From contig NZ_JADEYS010000002.1 of assembly GCF_015209595.1 (NCBI RefSeq), positions 62,001 to 126,000 of the forward strand: a stretch of DNA of 64,000 nt, read 5' to 3'. The translations under genes were made by a program, and so were the position numbers. This DNA is from Pontibacterium sinense (GTDB lineage Bacteria; Pseudomonadota; Gammaproteobacteria; Pseudomonadales; Balneatricaceae). Of this stretch, positions 34,178-42,336 are shown piece by piece. Under the pieces are notes generated by a model, which was given only the letters and a program-made list of their open reading frames with translations, made no database searches and was not told where the DNA came from. Position 1 is the first letter of the stretch. Every line of letters starts with the position of its first letter.

Positions 34178-35524
34178 ATGGAGCAACTAGCAGAGACGGC
34201 ACCCTCAGATAGTGCAGGCTTTGTGGCTAATCAGAAGATAAAGATTCTGTGTGTTGATGATGAAGCAAGTGTTCTCAGTTCCTTGAAACGCGTGTTGCGC
34301 GGAGCGTCATACCAGTTTTTCTCAGCGAGCTGTGCCAGGGACGGTCTTTTTATACTCAAAAACCAGCCGGTTGATATCGTTATATCTGATATGCGTATGC
34401 CGGAAGTGAACGGAGCTGAATTTCTTTCAGATGTGGCCAGCCAATACCCTAACTGTGTGCGGATATTGCTCACAGGTTATTCGGATATCGAATCCACTAT
34501 ACAGGCAGTCAATGAAGGTCAGATTCATCGTTACATGCGTAAGCCCTGGAACAACGAAGACCTGATTCTAACCGTTAGTCAAGCTGTTGAACGGGCGCGA
34601 TTGCAGTCGGAAAACACACGCTTGCTATCTCAGGTTGAGAAGCAAAATCAGTTGCTTATGAATATGAATGCCGGGTTGGAGAATAAGGTTCAGCAGCGAA
34701 CAAAGCAGATTCGGTTGGCAATGGGAAAATTGCATAAAGCGAACCTCCAGGCCAATGACAATCTAAAGTCTACGATCCGCGTGTTTTATAACCTGATCAG
34801 CCTTAACCCACATCTTGGTGGCCGTATTGCTGTAGAAGTTGGTGAACTTTGCAAATTGCTTGCGACGCGGATGAACTTAACCAAGCGGGAAATAAGAGCG
34901 ATCCACTTATCTGGCTTGTTGTACGAGTTGGGGCTTCTGGGTTCTGATGATGAATTGCTGAATAAACCGGTTTATGAACTATCTCCTGACGAGTTGAACC
35001 GATATCGCAAACATCCGGCTCAGGCTTATATAGCGCTGGCCCCAGCGACGGGTCTGCAAGATGTAGCGACGATTATCAAATATCAGTATGAAGCCTATGA
35101 CGGCACGGGGCTGCCGGACCGGTTGTCAGGTACGGATATTCCCGTGGGTGCGCGAATTTTGGCCATTGCGAGAGATTACATTCTCTCGGTGCATGGTCGG
35201 TTACGAAAGGGACGAAGCAGTGTTGATGGGGCCTTGCGTCGACTTGAAATGAACGCTGATAGGGAATATGACAGCTGTATAGTAATGAAACTTGGCGATG
35301 TACTTCCATGCCTGCAACAGGATGTGCTGGGGCAGGATGAATGGGTAGTATCGATAAAGCAGCTGCGTGTCGGGATGCAGTTGTCGAGAAACTTATTTAA
35401 CGACAACGACATACTCTTGCTGCCGGAAGGACATAGATTCACGAATGAGACGGTAAGACGTCTGCAGTCATTTGAACAAACTGATCAACAGTTGTTGGAG
35501 ATTTACGTTTTCAACAACGAGTGA
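34178..35524 (+). CDS. Response regulator with degenerate HD-GYP domain (HnoD-like)
   Basis: About 448 residues. Receiver domain 20-140 (Asp71 in IVISDMRMPE, Lys in MRKPW), a coiled coil at 140-185 and a degenerate HD-GYP domain. HD is replaced by Tyr249-Glu250 (LLYELGLLG), the HHE motif is YQYEAYDG and GYP reads GLP (309-313). Catalysis is therefore unlikely. ATG 34178 is chosen (GGAG 9 nt upstream) over a TTG at 34121. It is the first gene of the H-NOX operon and a paralogue of the regulator at 27514. In Shewanella the H-NOX kinase phosphorylates such a protein (HnoD), which modulates an EAL enzyme. Confidence 0.88.
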   Translation: MEQLAETAPSDSAGFVANQKIKILCVDDEASVLSSLKRVLRGASYQFFSASCARDGLFILKNQPVDIVISDMRMPEVNGAEFLSDVASQYPNCVRILLTGYSDIESTIQAVNEGQIHRYMRKPWNNEDLILTVSQAVERARLQSENTRLLSQVEKQNQLLMNMNAGLENKVQQRTKQIRLAMGKLHKANLQANDNLKSTIRVFYNLISLNPHLGGRIAVEVGELCKLLATRMNLTKREIRAIHLSGLLYELGLLGSDDELLNKPVYELSPDELNRYRKHPAQAYIALAPATGLQDVATIIKYQYEAYDGTGLPDRLSGTDIPVGARILAIARDYILSVHGRLRKGRSSVDGALRRLEMNADREYDSCIVMKLGDVLPCLQQDVLGQDEWVVSIKQLRVGMQLSRNLFNDNDILLLPEGHRFTNETVRRLQSFEQTDQQLLEIYVFNNE

Positions 35525-35534
35525 GGTATTCAAA

Positions 35535-36038
35535 ATGATAAAGACAGTGATGATTATTGATGATGAAGCTCAGGTGCTAAAGTCTCTGCAGAGAATGCTG
35601 GGGCGCAGTGGGTGGCAGGTCATAACATTCGTTAATCCTGCGGATGCGTTGGAGTTTGCTCGCCATCGTATTGTTCCTTTAGTCATTACTGATTTTCGCA
35701 TGCCTAAGATGACAGGGACTGAATTTCTTCAAACTTTGGAGGCAATTCAACCCGTATCCTATAAGATAATGCTGAGTGCTCATGCGTCCCGTCATGACAT
35801 TGTCCAGGCAGTTGCGTCGGTCGGGGTCCATTGTTTTATGGAAAAACCGTGGAAAAGCAGTCGATTGCTTGAGGAGCTAAATGCGGGGTTGGAGTATTTT
35901 CGACTGATGCTGAGAGCTGAGTACATGCATAATAAGGATATGATGTCGCCAGAACAGTTTGGGCTTTGGTACAACGCTTTGCTAAAGAAAATTGACCCGA
36001 GTGTCGCGCTTGGATCCGATAGGGCAGAGAGGACTTGA
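35535..36038 (+). CDS. Receiver-domain-only response regulator
   Basis: A 167-residue protein: receiver domain 1-120 with acidic DDE, phospho-acceptor Asp in LVITDFRMPKMTG and Lys in MEKPWK, then a short helical tail without a known output domain. ATG 35535 follows the previous stop by 10 nt with a GAGG ribosome site. It lies between the degenerate HD-GYP regulator and the H-NOX gene, so it is probably a target or phosphate sink of the H-NOX-linked kinase. Confidence 0.85.
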   Translation: MIKTVMIIDDEAQVLKSLQRMLGRSGWQVITFVNPADALEFARHRIVPLVITDFRMPKMTGTEFLQTLEAIQPVSYKIMLSAHASRHDIVQAVASVGVHCFMEKPWKSSRLLEELNAGLEYFRLMLRAEYMHNKDMMSPEQFGLWYNALLKKIDPSVALGSDRAERT

Positions 36039-36114
36039 GCTGTTGGGCTTAATCGATTTTACTGACTGGAACGTGATGTAGAGGCATTTTGTCTTTTCTG
36101 TAAGGAGGCGGGTG

Positions 36115-36660
36115 ATGAAAGGTGTTGTTTTCAATGTGCTCGAAGATATGGTTATCAACCAGTGTGGGATGCAAACCTGGAATGACGTATTGGATGAGCA
36201 AGTCTCTGCGACGGGTATTTATACTGCAGGAGAAAGCTATCCTGATGAGGAGTTGCTTGGTCTTGTTGAATCAGTGGCGGCTAAATTAGAGATGCCGATT
36301 GGAGAGGTCATTGGCGCCTTTGGCGTGTATATGTTCCACCAGTTGGCTGAAAGGTATCCAGTATTCCTTGAGCAGTCGGATAATTTACGAGACTTTCTGA
36401 TCAGTGTGGAGTCGGTCATTCACATCGAGGTGTGTAAGCTTTACGAGAGCCCTAACCTGCCATCGTTCTCTTATGATGAAAGTCGTGACGATCAACTTAT
36501 TATGCAGTACACCTCACCGCGAAAACTCTGTGTATTGGCTGAGGGACTTATAATGGGGGCATCGGAGTACTATAAAACGCCGGTTGAGATTGACCATCCG
36601 GTGTGTATGCATAAAGGTTCAGACCACTGTGACTTAGTGATTAGGTTTAATCATGGCTAG
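36115..36660 (+). CDS. H-NOX heme nitric-oxide sensor
   Basis: A 181-residue heme NO/oxygen-binding protein. The proximal heme ligand is His103 (SVIHIEVCKLY) and the heme-propionate motif YxSxR is Tyr132-Ser134-Arg136. The distal region near 140 is non-polar (CVLAEGL), favouring NO over O2 binding. ATG 36115 has a perfect AAGGAGG 6 nt upstream, and MKGVVFNVLE is the family's usual beginning. It overlaps the histidine kinase gene by 8 nt. In homologous systems NO-bound H-NOX inhibits the kinase and so alters c-di-GMP-linked biofilm behaviour. Confidence 0.95.
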   Translation: MKGVVFNVLEDMVINQCGMQTWNDVLDEQVSATGIYTAGESYPDEELLGLVESVAAKLEMPIGEVIGAFGVYMFHQLAERYPVFLEQSDNLRDFLISVESVIHIEVCKLYESPNLPSFSYDESRDDQLIMQYTSPRKLCVLAEGLIMGASEYYKTPVEIDHPVCMHKGSDHCDLVIRFNHG

Positions 36661-37645
36661 CAGCGATAATCCATATGAGGTTGCGTATACGAGAGAGAGA
36701 AGTGCGCGGCTGAAGGCTGAACAGTTGCTCGAGGATAAAGCAAGAGAGCTTTATTTCAAGAATCAAAAGCTTGAGGAAAGTTACAAACAGCTAAAGCAGC
36801 AACAAGCGCTGACGATGCAAAATGAAAAGCTGGCGACATTGGGTACTCTGTCAGCAGGCGTCGCTCATGAAATTAATAACCCACTAGCTTTTGTTCTGAG
36901 TAACCTCGAGAGCTTACCAGTCTACAAACAGGCTTTTATGCAGTTGCTGAAGTTCAATCAGGGCTGTATCAATGATTCCAGTATGCCCTCCCAGTTCAGG
37001 GAGGAACTGAAGCAGCTTATAGAAAGAGAAGATCTTGAATTTCTGTCTGAGGATATGTCAGGCCTGATTGACGATACGGTTGAAGGTATTCAGCGTGTTA
37101 AGGAGATTGTGCAGAACTTGCGTAGCTTCTCGCGAACTCAAGGTAGCGATTACGTTGAGGCAGATTTGCTGGAAGGCATTAGTAGTACAATTAAGCTGCT
37201 TAATGCGGAGCTAAAAAACTCAGTAACATTAAAACTTGATTTAGATCCGTTGCCTCGCATCGTCTGTAATCCTAATCAGCTAAATCAGGTATTTCTCAAT
37301 CTGATTATGAATGCGAAACATGCGTTGGCTGACAGCAGTAAACCTCTTATCAAGGTAACGACAAGCGTATGTGATGAGATCATCCATATCCGGATCGCAG
37401 ATAATGGATGCGGTATGCCACCAGAAGTCCTGAAAGAAATATTTGTTCCGTTTTATACGACGAAGCCGATAGGACAGGGAACCGGTATGGGGTTGGCTAT
37501 TGCGTATGGGATTGTTAGAGATCATGGAGGAAAGATCAACGTACGCAGTCAAGTAGGGCGTGGGACTGTGTTTGATGTAGAGCTGCCGGTGTCGTCTGAT
37601 ATGCGAAAAACTGATACTGATCGGATTGGCACTGCCGACGTATAA
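36653..37645 (+). CDS. Cytosolic histidine kinase linked to H-NOX (HnoK-like)
   Basis: A 330-residue soluble kinase without sensor domain: coiled coil 1-60, HisKA with His72 in SAGVAHEINNP, and HATPase with ADNGCGMPPEVL and GQGTGMGLAIAYG. It overlaps the H-NOX gene by 8 nt, so it is co-translated with its sensor. Its kinase core resembles that of the membrane kinase at 25848. Predicted targets are the receiver proteins at 34178 and 35535 and perhaps the EAL regulator transcribed divergently. It ends 4 bp from the convergent MarR gene. Confidence 0.92.
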   Translation: MASSDNPYEVAYTRERSARLKAEQLLEDKARELYFKNQKLEESYKQLKQQQALTMQNEKLATLGTLSAGVAHEINNPLAFVLSNLESLPVYKQAFMQLLKFNQGCINDSSMPSQFREELKQLIEREDLEFLSEDMSGLIDDTVEGIQRVKEIVQNLRSFSRTQGSDYVEADLLEGISSTIKLLNAELKNSVTLKLDLDPLPRIVCNPNQLNQVFLNLIMNAKHALADSSKPLIKVTTSVCDEIIHIRIADNGCGMPPEVLKEIFVPFYTTKPIGQGTGMGLAIAYGIVRDHGGKINVRSQVGRGTVFDVELPVSSDMRKTDTDRIGTADV

Positions 37646-37649
37646 GTGC

Positions 37650-38174
37650 TCAGGAGTCTGGGTCTTTCTCTTCGTTCAGATACGCAGGAACATCTGTGCG
37701 TAGTGTTCGATCCAGTTGGCCGATATCAAGCAGTGGAGCTGCATCGATATGTTGAGCGTTCAGGATGTGGGCGATACGTTCAAGGGATGCGACAATCATT
37801 GATTGTTCCCATGTGTTCATATCGTCAAACTGGCGTACAAACGTATCTTGTTGCGTCGTAGGGGAGCCTTTTAGTAGCTCCAGACCCGATTCGGTCAATT
37901 CAATCCAGACCTTTCTTTTATCTTCCGTGCCTCGAACGCGGGAGACGTAGTCTTTCTTCTCTAAACGATCAAGAATACTGGTAATGGTTGCTTGTGCCAG
38001 CCCCATCTCTTTTGCCAAATTGCCTGCGATCATCGGTGCCTGATCGCGCAGGGTTTTCATAGTTAGCAGTTGAGGTGGTGTCAGGCCTGTGCTGCGACTG
38101 ATATGTTTGTCGTGCAGGTCGGTTGCTCGAATGATCTGTCGTAGCATGATCAGAACCTGTTGGCTTTTTTCCAT
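37650..38174 (-). CDS. MarR-family transcriptional regulator
   Basis: A winged-helix MarR regulator of 174 residues from ATG 38174. The HTH and wing are seen in TPPQLLTMKTLRD, NLAKEMGLAQATITSILDRL and the basic wing RVRGTEDKRKVW. The extra C-terminal tail of about 30 residues (DRTLRTDVPAYLNEE) is unusual. It lies downstream of a betaine-type transporter operon on the same strand, separated by a hairpin. Regulation of that operon, as with EctR/OpuR-type MarR proteins, is a fair inference. Confidence 0.88.
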   Translation of the reverse strand: MEKSQQVLIMLRQIIRATDLHDKHISRSTGLTPPQLLTMKTLRDQAPMIAGNLAKEMGLAQATITSILDRLEKKDYVSRVRGTEDKRKVWIELTESGLELLKGSPTTQQDTFVRQFDDMNTWEQSMIVASLERIAHILNAQHIDAAPLLDIGQLDRTLRTDVPAYLNEEKDPDS

Positions 38175-38320
38175 TGTATAGTCCGTATGGAGGCAAGATC
38201 GATTCGCTTTGTAGTGAAATAATGCTCGGATAGCCCTTGTGGAGTGTACATCAAGGGTATGTGGGATCATCTCTGACTGGGCGAAGTGAATGTCTGGCTG
38301 GTCGTGCTGGAAAGTGAAAT

Positions 38321-38340
38321 AGTGCCCCGGCTGGGGCACT
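38321..38340 (-). terminator. Hairpin downstream of proX
   Basis: AGTGCCCC (38321-38328) and GGGGCACT (38333-38340) form an 8-bp stem with a 4-nt loop 15 bp after the proX stop. On the minus strand the stem is followed by ATTTCACTTT. It probably ends the transporter transcript or reduces read-through into marR. Confidence 0.7.
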
Positions 38341-38355
38341 AATAATATCTGTGCG

Positions 38356-39363
38356 TTATTTAGCGGCTTTACGAGCCTGTTCTAGCCAGCCGTTAAATGT
38401 TGCCTGGTGCGCACTAATCCAGCCATCAGCGTGACGTTCGATCTCACGTGCACTTTTTTCACCGTCGCGCATACGGCGGTTCTGTGCAGAGATGTCGTTT
38501 GCAGGCAGTTTCATGATCGCAAACAGAGTCGCAGCAGCAGGGTTTTCCTGTGCAAATTTCAGATTCGCAACGATACGCTGGTTGTTGACCTGGAAGCCGT
38601 AGTTAGAGCCATCTGGCAGCTCGGTGCTCATGCCCGCCATACCGCCCGGAAGGGAAGAATATGGAACCTGCAGCCAAGTAACGTCTTTACCCGGTACCAT
38701 TACGCCACTGACCCAGTAAGGAGTCCAAGTGTAATACAGTACAGGTTTTCCGCTTTTTTGACGTGTGATCGTATCAGCGATAATTGCTGAGTATGAACCT
38801 TGGTTGTGGGTGACTGTGTCGCGCAGTCCGAACTCGTCAAGTTGATGTTCGATAACCTTTTCGCAGCCCCAGCCAGGGTTACAGCCAGATAGATCTGCTT
38901 TACCGTCACCGTTGGAATCAAACAGTTTAGCCAGCTTAGGGTCTTTCAGCTGCTGAATATTTTTGATGCCGTATTTGTCAGCAGTTGCTTTATCAATCAG
39001 GTAACCCTGCAGTGCACCGCCGGAATATACGCCCTGACGGAACAGTTTCTCATCGCCACCAGCGTTGGCGTAGAAATCTGTGTGCATTGGGTCCCAGTGG
39101 TCGGCCATGAAAGTTGCGTCGCCGTTAGACAGTGCGACGTGTCCAGTTGCGTACTCAACTTCCTTAATAGGCTTAACATCGTAGCCGAGTGATTCCAGTG
39201 CGCGCATCACTAGGACGGTCTGGAACGTTTCTTCGGCGATAGAGGATTTGATTGGTTGTACTTCAACTCCTTTGCCTGGCATATCAGCAGCAAATGCATG
39301 GCTGGTCATTGTCAGGGTGCCGACTGCGAGTGCAGCGGTCAGTTTTTTATTTTTGAACAACAT
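38356..39363 (-). CDS. proX: Glycine betaine/choline-type ABC transporter, substrate-binding protein
   Basis: A 335-residue periplasmic protein with a signal peptide ([18 protein letters not shown]). The QAT-family ligand-binding body has [21 protein letters not shown]-type and [11 protein letters not shown] segments carrying the aromatic residues that cage quaternary amines. The start is ATG 39363 with a GGAG site. It is the last gene of a proV-proW-proX-type operon for osmoprotectant uptake. Betaine and related zwitterions are the likely ligands; exact specificity is not readable. Confidence 0.9.
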   Translation of the reverse strand: MLFKNKKLTAALAVGTLTMTSHAFAADMPGKGVEVQPIKSSIAEETFQTVLVMRALESLGYDVKPIKEVEYATGHVALSNGDATFMADHWDPMHTDFYANAGGDEKLFRQGVYSGGALQGYLIDKATADKYGIKNIQQLKDPKLAKLFDSNGDGKADLSGCNPGWGCEKVIEHQLDEFGLRDTVTHNQGSYSAIIADTITRQKSGKPVLYYTWTPYWVSGVMVPGKDVTWLQVPYSSLPGGMAGMSTELPDGSNYGFQVNNQRIVANLKFAQENPAAATLFAIMKLPANDISAQNRRMRDGEKSAREIERHADGWISAHQATFNGWLEQARKAAK

Positions 39364-39406
39364 GTGATCTCCATTGTTGTTTTGCCGATGAGTCGGTGAA
39401 ATTAAT

Positions 39407-40516
39407 TTATTGGGCGCTTTTGTTTTTAGAGCGACGTCGTTTTTGTTGCTCACCCAAAGATTGTGTCAGGCGGTCGAGAATGATCGCTAAAAGGACGATA
39501 CCCAGTCCGCCCACGGCAGCCAGGCCCATATCCAGACGACCAATACCACGTAGAACCATTTGCCCCAACCCTCCTACGGCGATCATGGAGGCGATTACCA
39601 CCATGGACAGGGTCAGCATCAGTGTCTGGTTAATGCCTGCCATAATGGTTGGCATGGCCAGAGGCAGCTGAACGCGGAACAGAAGCTGGCTTTTATTGGC
39701 ACCAAATGATGTTGCTGCTTCGATCAGGTCCTCTGGCACTTGTCGAATGCCGAGGTTGGTCAAACGAATGAGTGGGGGCAGTGCGAAAATGATTGTTACA
39801 ACGACACCGGGAACGTTGCCGATACCGAATAGCATTACGATCGGCACCAGATAAACAAATGCGGGTGTGGTTTGCATGGCATCGAGGACGGGGCGGAATA
39901 TACGCAATGCCGTGTCGCTGCGTGATAGCCAGATACCTGTCGGTAATCCGATTAGTACGCAGAAAAAGACCGAGGTAATGACCAGTGACAGGGTAACCAT
40001 CGCTTCCTGCCACGCACCGATAAAGCCAACAATCGACAGTGATATTACGGTCGCAATAGCCAGGCCGCGGCCAGAGGCTTTCAGCGCCATTAGCGCGAAT
40101 AGCGCAATAATTAGAAAATCGGGGGCCGCCTGAAGTAGAGACTCAACGCCGGTCAGTGTAGCGTCAATAGGTACTCGAATTGATTGGAAAACCGGACGAA
40201 AGTTCTCGACCAGTGACATCAAGGCACTGTCGACCCACGTATCCAGCGGGATGACTGCTTCTTGAAACGGGTGCATCCAATCAATGGCTTGATCTTCTAC
40301 CTGGGGCTGAGCGCTGCTGAGCCAGTCTGCGCCGCTGTTAGAGGTTTCTTCTGCAGGTGCAGAATTCCAGGCATTCGCAGCATCAGATGTGCTTTCTTCA
40401 GTCTGGGCACCCCATGGATTAGCAGACTCTGCTTGTGCGGCCGTTTCGTTTGCAGACGTCGCTGATGAGGTGTCTGCTGTGTTTTCGGCTGTTGTAGCCC
40501 AAGGATTATCCGCCAT
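39407..40516 (-). CDS. proW: Glycine betaine-type ABC transporter, permease with long N-terminal extension
   Basis: About 369 residues. The first 75 are hydrophilic and Ala/Ser/Thr/Glu-rich with three spaced NPW/NAW motifs (DNPWA, ANPWG, ANAWN). Then comes a ProW-type permease with about six membrane helices and the EAA loop ([23 protein letters not shown]). ATG 40516 overlaps the end of proV by 11 nt, supporting this start. The extension is longer and more repetitive than in E. coli ProW; its role is unknown. Confidence 0.9.
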   Translation of the reverse strand: MADNPWATTAENTADTSSATSANETAAQAESANPWGAQTEESTSDAANAWNSAPAEETSNSGADWLSSAQPQVEDQAIDWMHPFQEAVIPLDTWVDSALMSLVENFRPVFQSIRVPIDATLTGVESLLQAAPDFLIIALFALMALKASGRGLAIATVISLSIVGFIGAWQEAMVTLSLVITSVFFCVLIGLPTGIWLSRSDTALRIFRPVLDAMQTTPAFVYLVPIVMLFGIGNVPGVVVTIIFALPPLIRLTNLGIRQVPEDLIEAATSFGANKSQLLFRVQLPLAMPTIMAGINQTLMLTLSMVVIASMIAVGGLGQMVLRGIGRLDMGLAAVGGLGIVLLAIILDRLTQSLGEQQKRRRSKNKSAQ

Positions 40517-41711
40517 GAGTAACAACTCCTTCTGAATCCAGTGTGTTGAGCAGGTGCGCGCGAGTAATGACGCCCAGATAGATACCTTCATCGTTAATGA
40601 CAGGTAAACCATAAGGGGTGGAGGCCACGGTGCTGATAATATCGTTCAGGCTTTCAGTTGCCTTGATGGTTCTGACATCGCTCAGCATCGCAGCAGCGAT
40701 TGATCCGTCATTCTCGTACTGGCTTTGAAGGCTGTCTGGGGTGACGATACCGGAGAATGTTTTGTTCTTACCCAAAACATAACCCCAGTCGCGGTCATAG
40801 TCGCTGAGACGTTTAATGGCTGAGCGTACGCCTGAGGTCTCTTTTTCGATAATCGTAACCTGGTGTTTGGTTGCGATGTCGCCCGCTGTCAGGACGTTGC
40901 TCACATCTACATCGCGGAAGAACGCACGGACATAATCATCGGCCGGATTCTTAAGGATTTCATCGGGTGTTCCAACCTGAACGACGCGACCGCCTTCCAT
41001 GATTGCGATTCGATCACCGATACGCATTGCTTCATCGAGATCGTGAGAGATAAATACGATGGTCCGTTTCTGGTCAGCCTGAAGCTTAACCAGCTCGTCC
41101 TGCATTTCGGTTCTAATCAGTGGATCAAGCGCGGAAAACGCTTCATCCATCAACAATACTTCAGGATCGTTCGCCAGTGCGCGAGCGAGGCCTACACGTT
41201 GCTGCATGCCGCCAGATAGCTCATCAGGGTAGCTCTCGCTGTAGGCTTCCAGGCCGACCTGACGCAGGGCTTCCAGAGCGCGCTCTTCGCGTTGTGATTT
41301 GCTGGTGCCGGAGAGTTCTAAACCAAAGCATACATTTTCCAGTACGCTCATATGTGGCATCAGTGCGAAAGATTGGAACACCATGCTTATCGCGTTGCGA
41401 CGAACTTGGATCAGTTCGTCATTGCTGAGTTTGGCAATATCAACGTTATTTAGAAGAATCTCTCCCGCAGTGGGCTCGATTAAGCGGTTAAGCATGCGTA
41501 CTAGCGTTGATTTTCCAGAACCAGACAGGCCCATGATGACGAATATTTCACCTTCATGGATATCAAAGGAGGCATTGTTGACACCCACGTTCTGACCGGT
41601 AGCGGCAAGAATTTCTTCCTTGGTACTGCCGTTACGCAACATCTCCAAAGACTTACGGCTGTCCTCGCCGAAGATCTTACAGACGTCTTTTATGCTTAAT
41701 TTTACTGTCAT
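40506..41711 (-). CDS. proV: Glycine betaine-type ABC transporter, ATPase with CBS domains
   Basis: A 401-residue ATPase: Walker [11 protein letters not shown], signature [14 protein letters not shown], Walker [13 protein letters not shown] and H-loop ISHDLDEA, then a C-terminal pair of CBS-type repeats ([11 protein letters not shown].., [18 protein letters not shown]). CBS domains in this family sense ionic strength. It begins the operon proV-proW-proX. Upstream lie three phased CGAAA elements and an inverted repeat that may be operators. Confidence 0.93.
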   Translation of the reverse strand: MTVKLSIKDVCKIFGEDSRKSLEMLRNGSTKEEILAATGQNVGVNNASFDIHEGEIFVIMGLSGSGKSTLVRMLNRLIEPTAGEILLNNVDIAKLSNDELIQVRRNAISMVFQSFALMPHMSVLENVCFGLELSGTSKSQREERALEALRQVGLEAYSESYPDELSGGMQQRVGLARALANDPEVLLMDEAFSALDPLIRTEMQDELVKLQADQKRTIVFISHDLDEAMRIGDRIAIMEGGRVVQVGTPDEILKNPADDYVRAFFRDVDVSNVLTAGDIATKHQVTIIEKETSGVRSAIKRLSDYDRDWGYVLGKNKTFSGIVTPDSLQSQYENDGSIAAAMLSDVRTIKATESLNDIISTVASTPYGLPVINDEGIYLGVITRAHLLNTLDSEGVVTHGG

Positions 41712-42336
41712 GATTGTCCTGAAGTTCCTTTCTCACAAGATGCGTTTAAGTGTTGTATCTATGTTCCTTAAGATCACGCGGTTGGAGCGCCGTGTGTTGC
41801 TAAGAGACGTAGTGCAGAAATTTCATTCTGCGATGTCGGCATCGTCTTGAGGGTTTTGATCCATGATGCAATCAAAATAGATCGTTTGGAAAAATATATC
41901 GAAAATCAAAATAATATTTCGAAAGTTGCTTTGCTTTCACGAAATATCTAGAACGCTACTCATGCAAAAACGGTATGCGTTAGAGCACGGGTCCGGGCCA
42001 ATATTTGCCGATATTCAGCGCACATAGGCGGTGTGACTTGATGGGGTAGGTGAATAGCATTCGTTTAAATACTTCATGCTTATAAGTAAATTTGCTTAGA
42101 ATCATAAACTAATTTTCAGCAGCGTGATAGATAAATGCCACACGGATCAATAGGTTGTAGTGTGTAGAAGTGGTACGAACGGCCGTAGAACTATAATCTG
42201 CATACAATAAATGCTTTGGACCATGCCAATTAGTAGTAAATCCTCTACATTTTTAGGATCATCCATGCTAAACACATGTGTAATCAACGAATTGCCGACC
42301 TTATCGTGCCAGCTGATGGCTTTGGAATTGAAGTAG
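41712..42336. other. Long divergent promoter region between proV and the GGDEF-EAL gene
   Basis: About 625 bp, AT-rich, without a convincing gene. It holds the inverted repeat TTTTGAT (41854-41860) / ATCAAAA (41871-41877) and, from 41896 to 41948, three CGAAA elements exactly 20 bp apart. The rest (41950-42336) shows nothing I can name. Confidence 0.6.
41896..41948. promoter_or_regulatory. Three phased CGAAA elements, candidate operator array for proVWX
   Basis: CGAAA begins at 41900, 41920 and 41940. The middle copy is part of the palindrome TTTCGAAA (41917-41924), and all are set in AT-rich flanks (ATATCGAAAAT, ATTTCGAAAG, ACGAAATATC). The even 20-bp phase puts the sites on about one face of the helix, as in cooperative repressor binding. 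The downstream MarR protein is a candidate binder. Confidence 0.5.
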
